From contig CATOJY010000002.1 of NCBI GenBank assembly GCA_951800685.1, forward strand, positions 80,878 to 144,877: a stretch of DNA of 64,000 bases, written 5' to 3'. Source of the DNA: an uncultured Lachnospiraceae bacterium. GTDB taxonomy: Bacteria > Bacillota > Clostridia > Lachnospirales > Lachnospiraceae. Of the stretch, positions 18,392-27,379 are shown one piece after another. The notes under the pieces are model-generated. The model had not been told where the DNA came from and searched no databases. It worked only from the letters and a program-made list of their open reading frames with translations. The translations under genes and the position numbers were made by a program. Each line of letters starts with the position of its first letter. Positions within the stretch are counted from its first letter, which is position 1.

Positions 18392-19294
18392 ATGCTTTTA
18401 TCTGAGGTGACAAGAACGGTAGAAGGTACATTAATTCGGGACGGGGAATTCCAGACACTGGAATACTGCACAGGAAAACTGGAGATTCCCTTTCTGACCT
18501 TTATGGGAAATGCGAAGTTTATTGGGCAGATCAGTCCTTATGCGAGCTGTGTGCTGTGTAGTGAGGAGCTTGTGGAGGAGTTACCGGAAAGCGTTGCCGG
18601 TATCTTTCTGTCCCGTTCACCGAAAGAGGCGTTTCAGAGGATCCACAATGCACTGAGCGGGAGCGACGCCTATCGGCTGCCTGTCAGAGCCAATAAGATA
18701 GGGGCAGACTGCCGGATCAGTGAAAGGGCAAATATTTCACCAAACAGTGTGGAAATAGGCGACAGAGTCGTGATTGAAGCAAATGCCACCATATATGATC
18801 ATGTAAAGATTGGAAATGACTGCATCATACGGAGCGGAGCTGTGATCGGCGGCAAGGCGTTTACCTTTGCCAGGACGCAAGAGTTGGGAATGCTGGGGAT
18901 GGAAGACTTAGGCAAGGTGGTGATTGGCGACAGGGTGGAGGTGTTTTCACTGACACATATTGCCAAAGGGATTCTGCCTACAGATGTGACTTATATTGGG
19001 GATGATACGAAGATAGATGCTTTGGTGCAGATTGGGCACGGAAGTGTTGTCGGGGAAAGAACACTGATTGCTGAGGGTGCGGTCATTGCGGGCAATGTCT
19101 CTATAGGAGCAGACTGTTGGGTTGGGATCAATGCCACGATCTCTAACCGGATCACGGTTGGGAATCGTGCGAGGGTCAGTCTTGGCAGTGTGGTTACGAA
19201 GGACGTTATGGATGGACAGACTGTGACGGGTAATTTTGCAATAGAGCATGGGCGTTTTATCCAGAGTATGAAGAGACTTGTCGGCAGAAAATGA
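18392..19294 (+). CDS. LpxD-like left-handed beta-helix acyltransferase
   Basis: 300 residues. The N-terminal domain (about 1-100) has the LpxD-like FLTFMGNAKF segment, followed by roughly ten hexapeptide coils (IGADCRIS, NSVEIGDRVVIEANATIY, IGNDCIIRSGAVIGG, IGHGSVVGERTLIAEGAVIAGN, IGADCWVGINATI). The His in QIGHGSVVG fits the catalytic site. LpxD makes lipid A in Gram-negatives; the organism here looks Gram-positive, and such homologues in its glycan loci probably N- or O-acylate an amino sugar. It follows the GT2 gene by 5 bases. Acyl donor and sugar are unknown. Confidence 0.82.
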   Translation: MLLSEVTRTVEGTLIRDGEFQTLEYCTGKLEIPFLTFMGNAKFIGQISPYASCVLCSEELVEELPESVAGIFLSRSPKEAFQRIHNALSGSDAYRLPVRANKIGADCRISERANISPNSVEIGDRVVIEANATIYDHVKIGNDCIIRSGAVIGGKAFTFARTQELGMLGMEDLGKVVIGDRVEVFSLTHIAKGILPTDVTYIGDDTKIDALVQIGHGSVVGERTLIAEGAVIAGNVSIGADCWVGINATISNRITVGNRARVSLGSVVTKDVMDGQTVTGNFAIEHGRFIQSMKRLVGRK

Positions 19295-19295
19295 C

Positions 19296-19324
19296 TTGAC
19301 AATCAAAAATATAATTTTTAATTT
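19296..19324 (+). promoter_or_regulatory. Possible promoter before the DUF2304 gene
   Basis: TTGACA at 19296-19301 is a perfect -35. With a 17-base spacer the -10 would be TAATTT (19319-19324), which is weak. A better-looking TATAAT at 19310-19315 is only 8 bases away and cannot pair with it. The region 19295-19365 is strongly AT-rich compared with both neighbours. Confidence 0.35.
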
Positions 19325-19365
19325 ATGAGATTTACGCTGTAAAATGGCATAGAAATGGAGTAGAA

Positions 19366-19740
19366 ATGATACCTGCTACACTTAGATTGACGCTGATCAT
19401 TGCGGTCGTCTGTTATTTCATTGTGATTCTTTATTTTTTAAAACAAAAGGCATTGAACCTGAAATATACATTGCTTTGGCTGGTGGCTGGTTTAGTCATG
19501 GGAATTCTTGTGATGGTGCCGGAGCTTTTGGTATCCATCATTCATATTTTCGGTATTCAGGATAATATGAACGGCCTGTTTATTTTTGCGATTGCCTTTA
19601 TTATTATGATATTGTTATCTTTAACGTCTATTGCATCCAACCAGAACCGTAAGATCCGGACGCTGACGCAGGAGTTAAGTATTCTGGATAAGCGGGTGAG
19701 GGAACTGGAAAAAATAGAGGATCGGGAGAGGAAAGAGTAA
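19366..19740 (+). CDS. DUF2304 small membrane protein
   Basis: 124 residues: three hydrophobic spans (about 5-24, 33-55, 67-90) and then a charged coiled-coil tail (KIRTLTQELSILDKRVRELEK). The pattern and length fit DUF2304, a family usually encoded next to DPM1-like GT2 enzymes; the GT2 at 17655 is two genes upstream. Its biochemical role is not known to me; helping place or complex the GT2 at the membrane is a fair guess. AGGAG-like GGAG precedes ATG 19366. Confidence 0.8.
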   Translation: MIPATLRLTLIIAVVCYFIVILYFLKQKALNLKYTLLWLVAGLVMGILVMVPELLVSIIHIFGIQDNMNGLFIFAIAFIIMILLSLTSIASNQNRKIRTLTQELSILDKRVRELEKIEDRERKE

Positions 19741-19755
19741 ACATCGGGAAAAGAT

Positions 19756-21660
19756 ATGAGGCATATAAAAAAACAGCGTTGGCCGCTTTGGGCTTTTATG
19801 ATCCTGTTTCTTGTGCTGATTGGAATAGGGGAATGGTCAGAGCGTTATAGAATAGAAGATGTGGAAAACTGTATGGAAAGTCTTTCCTTCACAGTAAAGA
19901 ACGGCAGATCGGAGCAGTGGATCCGTTGTTTTATAGATGAGGACGAACAGATTTCCTATCTGTTTTTACCTACGTATGCAAATATGAGCAGTGTAGCAGT
20001 GGATTTCGGAGGCGCCGACCGGGTGACGGTTGGACAAGGAGAAAATGCAGTATCGCTGAAACGTGGGGAGACGTTAGGCGCACTGGAAATAGGAAAACAA
20101 TATGATCTGCGATTTATGAAACAGGGGGAGATGCTGTCTGAGGAACGATTGGTGATTATGCACTCAGCAAATCTCCCGGCAATGTTTCTGGAAACAGAAA
20201 GTGGATCAATGGAAAAGGTAGACGCTGATAAAGATTATGAAGAGCCGGGCAGAGTTATGCTGATCGATCTGGATGGCAGTGTTGTCTGTGCAGATAAATT
20301 ACAGCATATTTCAGGACGGGGCAATTCAACTTGGGCATATGCGAAAAAGTCTTATGGTATCAAGCTTAAAGAAGCTGCGGACTTATTCCAGATGGGGAGT
20401 GCGAGGAACTGGATACTATTGAGCAACGTGGAGGATAATACTTATATAAGGAATAAGATTACTTATGATATGGCAATTGCAGCAGGCATGGAGGGAGCGC
20501 CAGAGTCAAGATATATAGATTTATATATCAATCACGAGTATCATGGCATGTACCAGCTGTGTGAAAAGATTGAAATTGACCAGCAGAGGATTCCAATCGA
20601 GGATCTTGGACTGCAGAACAAGAAACTTAACAAGGGAATAGAGTCAGCAGAACGGTTTCATACAGAAATGCAAAAGGGGGTTTTATTAGAGTACGAGCCT
20701 TATGACAGATCGGGAGGCTATTTGCTGGAGAGGGATGTCATGGCAAAATATGGGTCTGAGATTAGTGGATTTGTGACCCAGGTTTTGCATGACAATTATA
20801 CAGTGAAAGAACCGAAATATGCGTCCAAGGGCGAAATGGATTATATCAGTAACTTTGTTTCAGAAATGGAGAAGGCAGTAGTAGCAGAAGATGGAATCAA
20901 TGAAGATACGGGAATGAGCTATTTGGATTATCTTGATCTGAGATCATTCGCGCAAAAATACATGATAGAAGAATTATGCAAAAATAATGGTGGTGGGGCA
21001 ACAAGTTCATTTTTTTATAAGCCACAGGATAGTATCAGCAAGAAACTGTTTGGTGGGCCGGTATGGGATTATGACAAGGCCTATGCAAAAATCTATGGCT
21101 TCGATGGAACGACCAGAAATCTGTGTTATCTGAGTCAGCGGGGAGAGAGTACGGTCTTCTTTTGGTATTTAAGCAGGCATCCTGAGTTTCAGCAGATGGT
21201 CTCTCAGTGTTATCAAGAATTTTTTTCGGATTATATACAGAGAATTTGTGATGAATTGATTATCGCCTATGCATCGGAGATCTATGCCGCAGAGGAGATG
21301 GACGGGATCAGATGGAAGAAGATTTATGGAGAAAGAGATTCTTATGGCCAGAGATCCCAAGTCATCAAAGAGTTTCTAACAGGGCGTAAAGAATTCCTGG
21401 ATGAAGTATGGACTGGAAAGAAAGAGTTGTGTACGATACATTTTATTGCGGAAGAATATTCCAGAGATACTTATATGAGTGTAATCAAAGGGGAATGCCC
21501 AGGGGTGCTTCCAGTCGGGGAGCCACACAGCGTGTCAGACGGACGGGTATTTGATGGATGGTTTACACAGGATGGGGAGTTGTTCGATGGAACACAGCCG
21601 CTTAATGAAGACATTACGGTATATAGCAGCAGTCATGAATTGTCCGGCGCGGAGGAATAG
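19756..21660 (+). CDS. Second membrane-anchored CotH-family protein with InlB-B-like repeat
   Basis: 634 residues, paralogue of the protein at 7240. N-terminal basic patch and one span (about 9-26); CotH core with SGRGNSTWAYAKKSYGIKLK, YHGMYQLCEKI and GGPVWDYDKAYAK; an upstream beta-rich domain (about 35-150) shared with the paralogue, including the HSANLPAMFLETESGSMEKVDADK segment that matches the other copy. The end (IHFIAEEY ... VFDGWFTQDGELFDGTQPL) is a recognisable InlB B-type repeat. The role as an extracytoplasmic kinase-fold protein in a glycan locus is unknown. Stop and next start are 2 bases apart. Confidence 0.85.
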   Translation: MRHIKKQRWPLWAFMILFLVLIGIGEWSERYRIEDVENCMESLSFTVKNGRSEQWIRCFIDEDEQISYLFLPTYANMSSVAVDFGGADRVTVGQGENAVSLKRGETLGALEIGKQYDLRFMKQGEMLSEERLVIMHSANLPAMFLETESGSMEKVDADKDYEEPGRVMLIDLDGSVVCADKLQHISGRGNSTWAYAKKSYGIKLKEAADLFQMGSARNWILLSNVEDNTYIRNKITYDMAIAAGMEGAPESRYIDLYINHEYHGMYQLCEKIEIDQQRIPIEDLGLQNKKLNKGIESAERFHTEMQKGVLLEYEPYDRSGGYLLERDVMAKYGSEISGFVTQVLHDNYTVKEPKYASKGEMDYISNFVSEMEKAVVAEDGINEDTGMSYLDYLDLRSFAQKYMIEELCKNNGGGATSSFFYKPQDSISKKLFGGPVWDYDKAYAKIYGFDGTTRNLCYLSQRGESTVFFWYLSRHPEFQQMVSQCYQEFFSDYIQRICDELIIAYASEIYAAEEMDGIRWKKIYGERDSYGQRSQVIKEFLTGRKEFLDEVWTGKKELCTIHFIAEEYSRDTYMSVIKGECPGVLPVGEPHSVSDGRVFDGWFTQDGELFDGTQPLNEDITVYSSSHELSGAEE

Positions 21661-21662
21661 AA

Positions 21663-22778
21663 ATGTTAGAGATTGCAGTAGATTTATTATGGCTGCGCCC
21701 TGGAAAGGTAGGCGGCACAGAATTTTATATCAGAAATTTGTTGGATGGCTTCTTAAAACTTAAGGAGCCTTTTCACCTTTTCCTGCTGGTATCTAAGGAT
21801 AACCGGGAATCGCTCAAACATTACGGAGAGGACGGCAGGATTATCCTTTTGGAGACGAAGGTGATTTCTGCAAACATTGCAGGCAGGATCCTGTGGCAGT
21901 TTTTCTGTCAGAACCAGTTTCTCAGGAGACATAACATACGCAAGTGCTTTATTCCGGTATACTGCCGCCCCTTGCTGAATGGCGGGATCACTTATGTGAA
22001 TGTGATCCACGACTTACAGGCGGCGCATTATCCAGAATATCATCCCTTCCACGAAATCGCGTACTCTAAGCTGTGTTGGTGGCTTGACACTCATTTGTCC
22101 AGTCATATTGTGGCGATATCAGATTGGGTGAGAGAAGATATTATGACAAGATATCATGTAAGGCGTGGGCGGATCACAACGATCTATAATCCGATCACGG
22201 TGAGACGGGATGAAACGCTTCCTTTTCGGCAGCTTGCCGATAAATATCATGTTGAGGATAAGAAATTCTACTATACAGTAGCACAGCTGATCCCACACAA
22301 GAATCTGGATACCCTGATCGCAGTCATGGAACAAATCAAGTTACGAAAGATAGATCTTCCCTGTAAACTGTTGATTTCTGGAGTAAATGGAGAGAGCAGG
22401 AGTAAGCTGGAAGCGCAGATCAGGGAAAGAGGCTTAGAACAGGAGGTGGTCCTGACTGGCTTTGTGGAGAATGCAGAGAGAAATACATTATACCGGGACT
22501 GCAAGGCATTTCTCTTTCCCAGTGTGTTTGAAGGGTTTGGTATGCCAACGATTGAAGCGATGCTATTTGGCACAGTTGTGATTGCCACAGACCGGACATG
22601 TATTCCAGAGATCACACAGGGTAAAGCGAATTATGTGAGAGATCCTTACAATGTGGAGGAGTGGATCCGTGTGATGCTGCACCCAGTTAACCGGGTTGAC
22701 GAAATGGATTTTAATGCATATGATCAGATGCGGCTGAGCAGGAAATACTATAAACTATTACTGGACAAATTAAGGTGA
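21663..22778 (+). CDS. GT4 family glycosyltransferase
   Basis: 371 residues. N-terminus MLEIAVDLLWLRPGKVGGTEFY with the Gly-rich loop, then VNVIHDLQAAHYPEY and HIVAISDWVREDI, the usual mannosyl/rhamnosyl GT4 landmarks, a YYTVAQLIPHKNLDTL C-domain start and SVFEGFGMPTIEAM, the donor-binding EX7E motif. The enzyme should add a sugar to the lipid-linked repeat in the cytoplasm. GAGGAAT precedes the start. Linkage unknown. Confidence 0.88.
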   Translation: MLEIAVDLLWLRPGKVGGTEFYIRNLLDGFLKLKEPFHLFLLVSKDNRESLKHYGEDGRIILLETKVISANIAGRILWQFFCQNQFLRRHNIRKCFIPVYCRPLLNGGITYVNVIHDLQAAHYPEYHPFHEIAYSKLCWWLDTHLSSHIVAISDWVREDIMTRYHVRRGRITTIYNPITVRRDETLPFRQLADKYHVEDKKFYYTVAQLIPHKNLDTLIAVMEQIKLRKIDLPCKLLISGVNGESRSKLEAQIRERGLEQEVVLTGFVENAERNTLYRDCKAFLFPSVFEGFGMPTIEAMLFGTVVIATDRTCIPEITQGKANYVRDPYNVEEWIRVMLHPVNRVDEMDFNAYDQMRLSRKYYKLLLDKLR

Positions 22779-22858
22779 TAGGGGGATTAGATGTCATACA
22801 CTGCTTGTCAAACAGTATGGTGGAAGAATGGAAAGCAACAGATAGGGATAGGAAACTT

Positions 22859-23764
22859 ATGAAACTGGCAGTTATTCTGGTAAATTATAATGGTAAAAAA
22901 TATAATACCGCATGTATTGATTCTATCTTTGCCAATACAGGGATTGCTGCATTAAAGATTATTGTGGTGGATAATGCTTCACAGGATGATTCTGTGAGCC
23001 AGATAGAAGAGCGGTGTCACAAAGAGGAACGGTTGGAGTTAATCAGACTGGATAATAATTATGGATTTTCTTATGCGAACAATGTTGGCATAAGAAGTGC
23101 GCAGGAGTGGGGAGCTGATTATGTGCTGCTTCTCAACAATGACACGGAGATTGCATCGGATATGCTGTCCCATCTGCGGGAGTGTGCAAGAAGGCATCCA
23201 GGATGTATGGTCGTGCCGAAGATCTATTACAGTGATGACCGGCAAAGAATTTGGTCGGCGGGCGGGGCAGTCTCTCCTGTTGTAAGAAAAGTAAGACATA
23301 TTGGTATCAACAAGATAGATGAGGGGCAGTATGATCAGGAGCGGGAGATCGGATTTGCGACAGGATGCTGCCTGTTAATCCCAATGGAAACCATTCAGAA
23401 AGCAGGGATGCTGGATGAGAGATTCTTTCTTTATTATGAGGATACGGAGTACAGCTTCCGCCTCCATAAATTAGGGATTTCCATCTATTATTGTCCGGAG
23501 GCAGTATTGTACCATAAGGTAGGGGCAAGCTCGAAAGGAGCTGACAGCGCACTTTGTGCCTACTATATTGCCCGCAACTGGCTTCTTTGCAGCAGGCAGC
23601 ATCTGGCTTGGCGCTATCCTGTGTTCCTGCTGTACTATATAGTAAATCGTACAGCGTGCTGTTTCGTGTGGCTGATGCGGGGGAAGCGGGAACTTGTCCG
23701 TGCCACGATTAGGGGAATCAGGGATTACCAGAGAAGAAAGTTTGGGCGGGCAGCTGGTTATTGA
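22859..23764 (+). CDS. GT2 glycosyltransferase, rhamnosyltransferase-like
   Basis: 301 residues. MKLAVILVNYNGKKYNT, IIVVDNASQDDS, VLLLNNDTEIASDM (DxD-type NNDTE) and the FLYYEDTEYSFRLHKLG block are classic for GT2 enzymes of the WcaA/rhamnosyltransferase group; YHKVGASS follows. A basic, hydrophobic C-terminal helix (about 255-285) may bind the membrane. ATG 22859 has AGGA six bases upstream; an open frame reaching back to 22775 contains no family residues. Confidence 0.86.
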   Translation: MKLAVILVNYNGKKYNTACIDSIFANTGIAALKIIVVDNASQDDSVSQIEERCHKEERLELIRLDNNYGFSYANNVGIRSAQEWGADYVLLLNNDTEIASDMLSHLRECARRHPGCMVVPKIYYSDDRQRIWSAGGAVSPVVRKVRHIGINKIDEGQYDQEREIGFATGCCLLIPMETIQKAGMLDERFFLYYEDTEYSFRLHKLGISIYYCPEAVLYHKVGASSKGADSALCAYYIARNWLLCSRQHLAWRYPVFLLYYIVNRTACCFVWLMRGKRELVRATIRGIRDYQRRKFGRAAGY

Positions 23765-23798
23765 TTCGTTACATTTGCAATGAAAAAGGGAGTATGCT

Positions 23799-24911
23799 AT
23801 GATGAGAAAAGGTTATTATATCCATTTTCAGGGCCGGCAGTCGATTGGAGTCAGCAAGAAGATTGATATGCAGATGGAAGAATTCCGTAAGTTCTATGAT
23901 ATGCAGGAGATTGAAGTTGAGACACCTGTCAGGTCGGTTGTGGGAAGGGTGTTCGGCCTGTTTCCAACAGCATCGATCCGAAGAAATTATGCGGAAGCCT
24001 TAGAACGGATGAAAGATCCAGATTTTGTTTATGTCAGGAGAGCGGTGGCGGACAGGGCGTATCTTACTTTCTGGAGGAATGTAAAAGAGCGGTATCCGCG
24101 ATGCAGGATTGTGATCGAGCTATTTACCTATCCCTATGATAAGGATGATTTTGGCAAATGGAATGCATGGCCGTTTTATCTGAAAGAACTGCTGTACCGT
24201 CCGAAACTGAAGAAATATGTGGATCGGTTTGTGACTTACACAGAAGATAGGGAGATCTTTGGAATCCCGACGATTCGCTCGGCAAATGGGATCAATGTGG
24301 ATTCGATTCCACAGATTGGCGGACAATTTCAGAATGACAGGATTAATCTGATTGGCGTAGCGTTTATGCAGAGGCATCATGGATATGAACGTATTATAGA
24401 GGGGCTGCATACTTATTATGGCAGCCGGGAGAAGCCACAGTACCGGGTAGATCTGCGTCTGGTAGGCGATGGGCCTGAGAAACCGTATTATCAGGAGCTG
24501 GTACACAGATACCAGTTAGAGGAGTATGTACATTTCTATCCAACGCTGTCAGGGGAGGAGTTAGACAAGCTGTATGATTCCAGTGATATTGCGTTGGTAT
24601 CGTTTGGGATGTATAAGGCGAAATTTTTCGGGAAAATGGGAGCGCTTAAGTCCCGTGAATGCCTTGCCAAAGGAATGCCATTGATTACAGGGTGTGCCAT
24701 CGACGTCCTGACAGAGGATTACCCTTATGCCAGGGTATTTCCGAATGATGAAAGTACCGTGAAGATAGAAGATATTGTGGCTTTTTATGAGCAGGTCAGA
24801 AATAGGACGGGCAGTAAGAAAGCGCTGGCTGACGTGATCCGGAAATTTGCGCTAGAACATGTCAGTATGGAAGCTGTCATGAAGCCGGTCATTGAATATA
24901 TAGAGTCTTAA
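23799..24911 (+). CDS. GT-B glycosyltransferase (GT1/GT4-like)
   Basis: 370 residues. The N-domain is unusual (MMRKGYYIHFQGRQSIGVSKK start) with no Gly-rich loop of the common GT4 kind, but the C-domain has INLIGVAFMQRHHGYERIIEGL, VGDGPEKPYYQELV and a degenerate donor region around FGMYKAKFFGKMGALKSRECLAKGMPLI, which fits a divergent capsular GT-B enzyme. AAGGGAG is six bases before ATG 23799. Function is assigned by fold and context only. Confidence 0.7.
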   Translation: MMRKGYYIHFQGRQSIGVSKKIDMQMEEFRKFYDMQEIEVETPVRSVVGRVFGLFPTASIRRNYAEALERMKDPDFVYVRRAVADRAYLTFWRNVKERYPRCRIVIELFTYPYDKDDFGKWNAWPFYLKELLYRPKLKKYVDRFVTYTEDREIFGIPTIRSANGINVDSIPQIGGQFQNDRINLIGVAFMQRHHGYERIIEGLHTYYGSREKPQYRVDLRLVGDGPEKPYYQELVHRYQLEEYVHFYPTLSGEELDKLYDSSDIALVSFGMYKAKFFGKMGALKSRECLAKGMPLITGCAIDVLTEDYPYARVFPNDESTVKIEDIVAFYEQVRNRTGSKKALADVIRKFALEHVSMEAVMKPVIEYIES

Positions 24912-24976
24912 GGACGATAGAGAGGTTGAAAAGAACAGTAAGAGACTCGGAGGGGCTTGGCAAATAGGAGAGGAAC

Positions 24977-26053
24977 ATGATAACGCATATTGTAGGAAAC
25001 AGACCTCAATTTATTAAGTTAGCGCCGCTTTATCACGAATTGGAGCGGGGAGGATATGAGCAGAATATTATCCACAGCGGACAGCATTATGATGAAAATA
25101 TGTCCGATGTTTTTTTTGAAGAATTAGGGATACCGGCGCCTTCGGTGAATTTGTCGGCGGGTGGGGGCAGCCATGCGCAGATGACGGCGAAGACGATGGT
25201 TGGTCTCGAAAAGGAACTGGTGAAGCGTAAGCCAGACCTGGTCATTTTGTATGGTGATACCAATACGACACTGGCGGGGGCAGTGACAGCGGCGAAGCTG
25301 TGTATTCCGATTGCGCATGTGGAAGCAGGCCCAAGAGTACATGATAAATCTAACCCAGAAGAATGCAACAGAATTGTAACAGATCATCTGTCAGATGTCC
25401 TATTCAGCCCGGACGCCATATCGTTCCAGAATCTGGAGCGTGAAGGATTGGGGAAGAAGGCATGTATCACAGGTGATATCATGTACGATACGTATCTGTC
25501 TATTGCGGCCAAATCGGTTGAGAACCGGGATGCAGGGCAGGAAGAGATTGTTGTAATGACATGGCACAGGCAGGAGAACACAGCGGACAGAGGACGTATG
25601 GAGAGTATTCTGGATCTGATAGAGAAGCTGGAAAGCAGAGTGGTTTGTCCGCTGCATCCACGTACCCGGAAATGTCTGAAACAGTTTGGACTGCTGGAGC
25701 GGGCTGAGACAATCCCTAATCTGGAGATCATAGAACCTGTAGGCTATACAGAGATGGTGAGACTCATGAACAGTGCGCGGCTGATCCTGACAGACTCTGG
25801 CGGTGTTTCTAAGGAGTCGTCTTATGCAGGCGCTAAATGTCTGTTTATGCTGGAACTGGATGTATGGGAAGATCTGGTGCGGGACAACTGGATCCATAAG
25901 TTTGATCCTGAGAATACAGCAAGTGCAGAGGAAGCGCTTGTTTTTGCAAAGAAAGCGCAAAGAGTGGCACAGGCAGATAGGCCGAGCTATTATGGAAACG
26001 GTCATGCAGCAGCTAAAATGGTGCAGGAATTGGAGAATAGAAGTTTTATCTAA
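24977..26053 (+). CDS. Non-hydrolysing UDP-HexNAc 2-epimerase, WecB/WlbD-like
   Basis: 358 residues. GNRPQFIKLAPL at the N-terminus, SGQHYDENMSDVFFEELGIP, YGDTNTTLAGA, VEAGPRVHDKSNPEECNRI and LTDSGGVSKESSYAG are the family blocks. The RPQF wording is nearer to WbpI/WlbD (2,3-diamino uronic acid epimerases) than to WecB RPE, and the next genes are WlbA- and WlbC-like, so it probably makes the manno form of UDP-GlcNAc3NA(c)A; UDP-ManNAc synthesis is the alternative. AGGAGAGG precedes ATG 24977. A T8 run at 25110-25117 is an ordinary coding run (Val-Phe-Phe). Confidence 0.86.
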   Translation: MITHIVGNRPQFIKLAPLYHELERGGYEQNIIHSGQHYDENMSDVFFEELGIPAPSVNLSAGGGSHAQMTAKTMVGLEKELVKRKPDLVILYGDTNTTLAGAVTAAKLCIPIAHVEAGPRVHDKSNPEECNRIVTDHLSDVLFSPDAISFQNLEREGLGKKACITGDIMYDTYLSIAAKSVENRDAGQEEIVVMTWHRQENTADRGRMESILDLIEKLESRVVCPLHPRTRKCLKQFGLLERAETIPNLEIIEPVGYTEMVRLMNSARLILTDSGGVSKESSYAGAKCLFMLELDVWEDLVRDNWIHKFDPENTASAEEALVFAKKAQRVAQADRPSYYGNGHAAAKMVQELENRSFI

Positions 26054-26195
26054 TTATAAAAGGATTTAGTAAAATTTTTTATTGGATCAGTTTGAAGAGA
26101 ATAAAATTCCAGGAAAGCAGCCGGGATTTTGTGCGGTTTCTAAGAGTGTTTCTGCCGGGAAATGCGGCGGACAGTGATTCTGATTGGAGGTAATT

Positions 26196-27272
26196 ATGAA
26201 ATATGCGTTGATAGGCTGTGGGAGAATCTCTCCTAACCATATTGTGGCGGCACAGAAGAATAATCTGGAGATTGTTGCGATCTGCGATCTGAGTGAACGC
26301 AACATGAAGGATAAAATGTTAAAATTCAGGCTGCCAGATTCCGTGAATTGTTATACTGATTACAAAGAGATGCTTACCAAGGAGAAACCGGAATTGGTAG
26401 CCATTGCGACGGAAAGCGGCAAACACGCGCAGATCGCAGTTGACTGCATGACGATAGGGCATGCGAACCTGATCATTGAGAAACCGATTGCGTTATCTTT
26501 GGTGGATGCAGACAGGATCATAGAGACAGCCCATAAGGAAAACGTAGTAGTGTGTGCATGTCACCAGAACCGCTTTAACAAATCTATTCAGAAGATACGG
26601 GAAGCTGTGGAAATGGAGCGGTTCGGAAGAATGTTCCATGGGACGGCGCATGTCAGATGGACGAGGGATTATGAATATTATTCCAGGGCGAAGTGGCGCG
26701 GAACCTGGGAACAGGATGGCGGCGCTTTGATGAACCAGTGCATCCATAATATTGATCTTTTGCGGTGGATGATGGGAGATGAAATAGACTGTGTCGTAGG
26801 CATGACGGACAAGCTGAAACATAATTATATCGAAGCAGAGGATTTAGGAATTGCCCTGATCAAGTTTAAAAATGGGGCATACGGCATTGTAGAGGGAACT
26901 ACCAACGTGTATCCTTCCAATCTGGAGGAGACTTTATATCTTTTTGGGGAAAAGGGAACCGTCAAAGCAGGGGGCAGTTCGGTGAATGTCATAGAAGAAT
27001 GGCGGTTTGCGGATGTGCTGGATGATGCCGAACAGGTAAAGCAGCAGTTCCATGAGAATCCGCCGAATGTGTACGGATATGGGCATACGCCGCTTTATGA
27101 GGATGTTGTAAATGCCATCAAAAATGGCACACAGCCTTATGTGAATGCCGAGGCCGGCAGGCGGGCATTGGAGCTGGTATTGGCAATCTATCAGTCGGCG
27201 GCAACAGGAGAAGTAGTGAAATTCCCATTGAAGGATTGTGATACGATGCGTTTTCAGGGACGGTTTGACTGA
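26196..27272 (+). CDS. Gfo/Idh/MocA oxidoreductase, WlbA-like (UDP-GlcNAcA 3-dehydrogenase candidate)
   Basis: 358 residues. Rossmann start ALIGCGRISPNHIVAAQ, IIEKPIALSLVDAD with the EKP motif, and WTRDYEYYSRAKWRGTWEQDG followed by GALMNQCIHNIDLL. This wording matches WlbA, which oxidises C3 of UDP-GlcNAcA using NAD recycled by 2-oxoglutarate. The product would feed the aminotransferase at 27380. GGAGG lies five bases before ATG 26196; a TTG at 26184 is in frame but overlaps that site. A UDP-GlcNAc 6-dehydrogenase is not in the window and must be encoded elsewhere if this assignment is right. Confidence 0.82.
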   Translation: MKYALIGCGRISPNHIVAAQKNNLEIVAICDLSERNMKDKMLKFRLPDSVNCYTDYKEMLTKEKPELVAIATESGKHAQIAVDCMTIGHANLIIEKPIALSLVDADRIIETAHKENVVVCACHQNRFNKSIQKIREAVEMERFGRMFHGTAHVRWTRDYEYYSRAKWRGTWEQDGGALMNQCIHNIDLLRWMMGDEIDCVVGMTDKLKHNYIEAEDLGIALIKFKNGAYGIVEGTTNVYPSNLEETLYLFGEKGTVKAGGSSVNVIEEWRFADVLDDAEQVKQQFHENPPNVYGYGHTPLYEDVVNAIKNGTQPYVNAEAGRRALELVLAIYQSAATGEVVKFPLKDCDTMRFQGRFD

Positions 27273-27379
27273 TGAAAAAGCGCATGAGTGCGATTAGGAT
27301 TATCCTGAGAATGTATTGGAAAGAGCAGTTTAGTGATGTTGAAGGCAATCGGTAGCAGGAATGGGGAAAGAGGTCATTG

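Noticed and set aside
19310..19315. Perfect TATAAT as a -10 box
   Set aside because: Only 8 bases from the TTGACA at 19296 and no other -35 at 16-18 bases; AT-rich sequence gives such matches by chance.
25110..25117. T8 run in the 2-epimerase gene as a phase-variation tract
   Set aside because: It codes Val-Phe-Phe in a conserved block (NMSDVFFEEL), the frame is intact, and T runs of 7-8 recur in this AT-leaning DNA.
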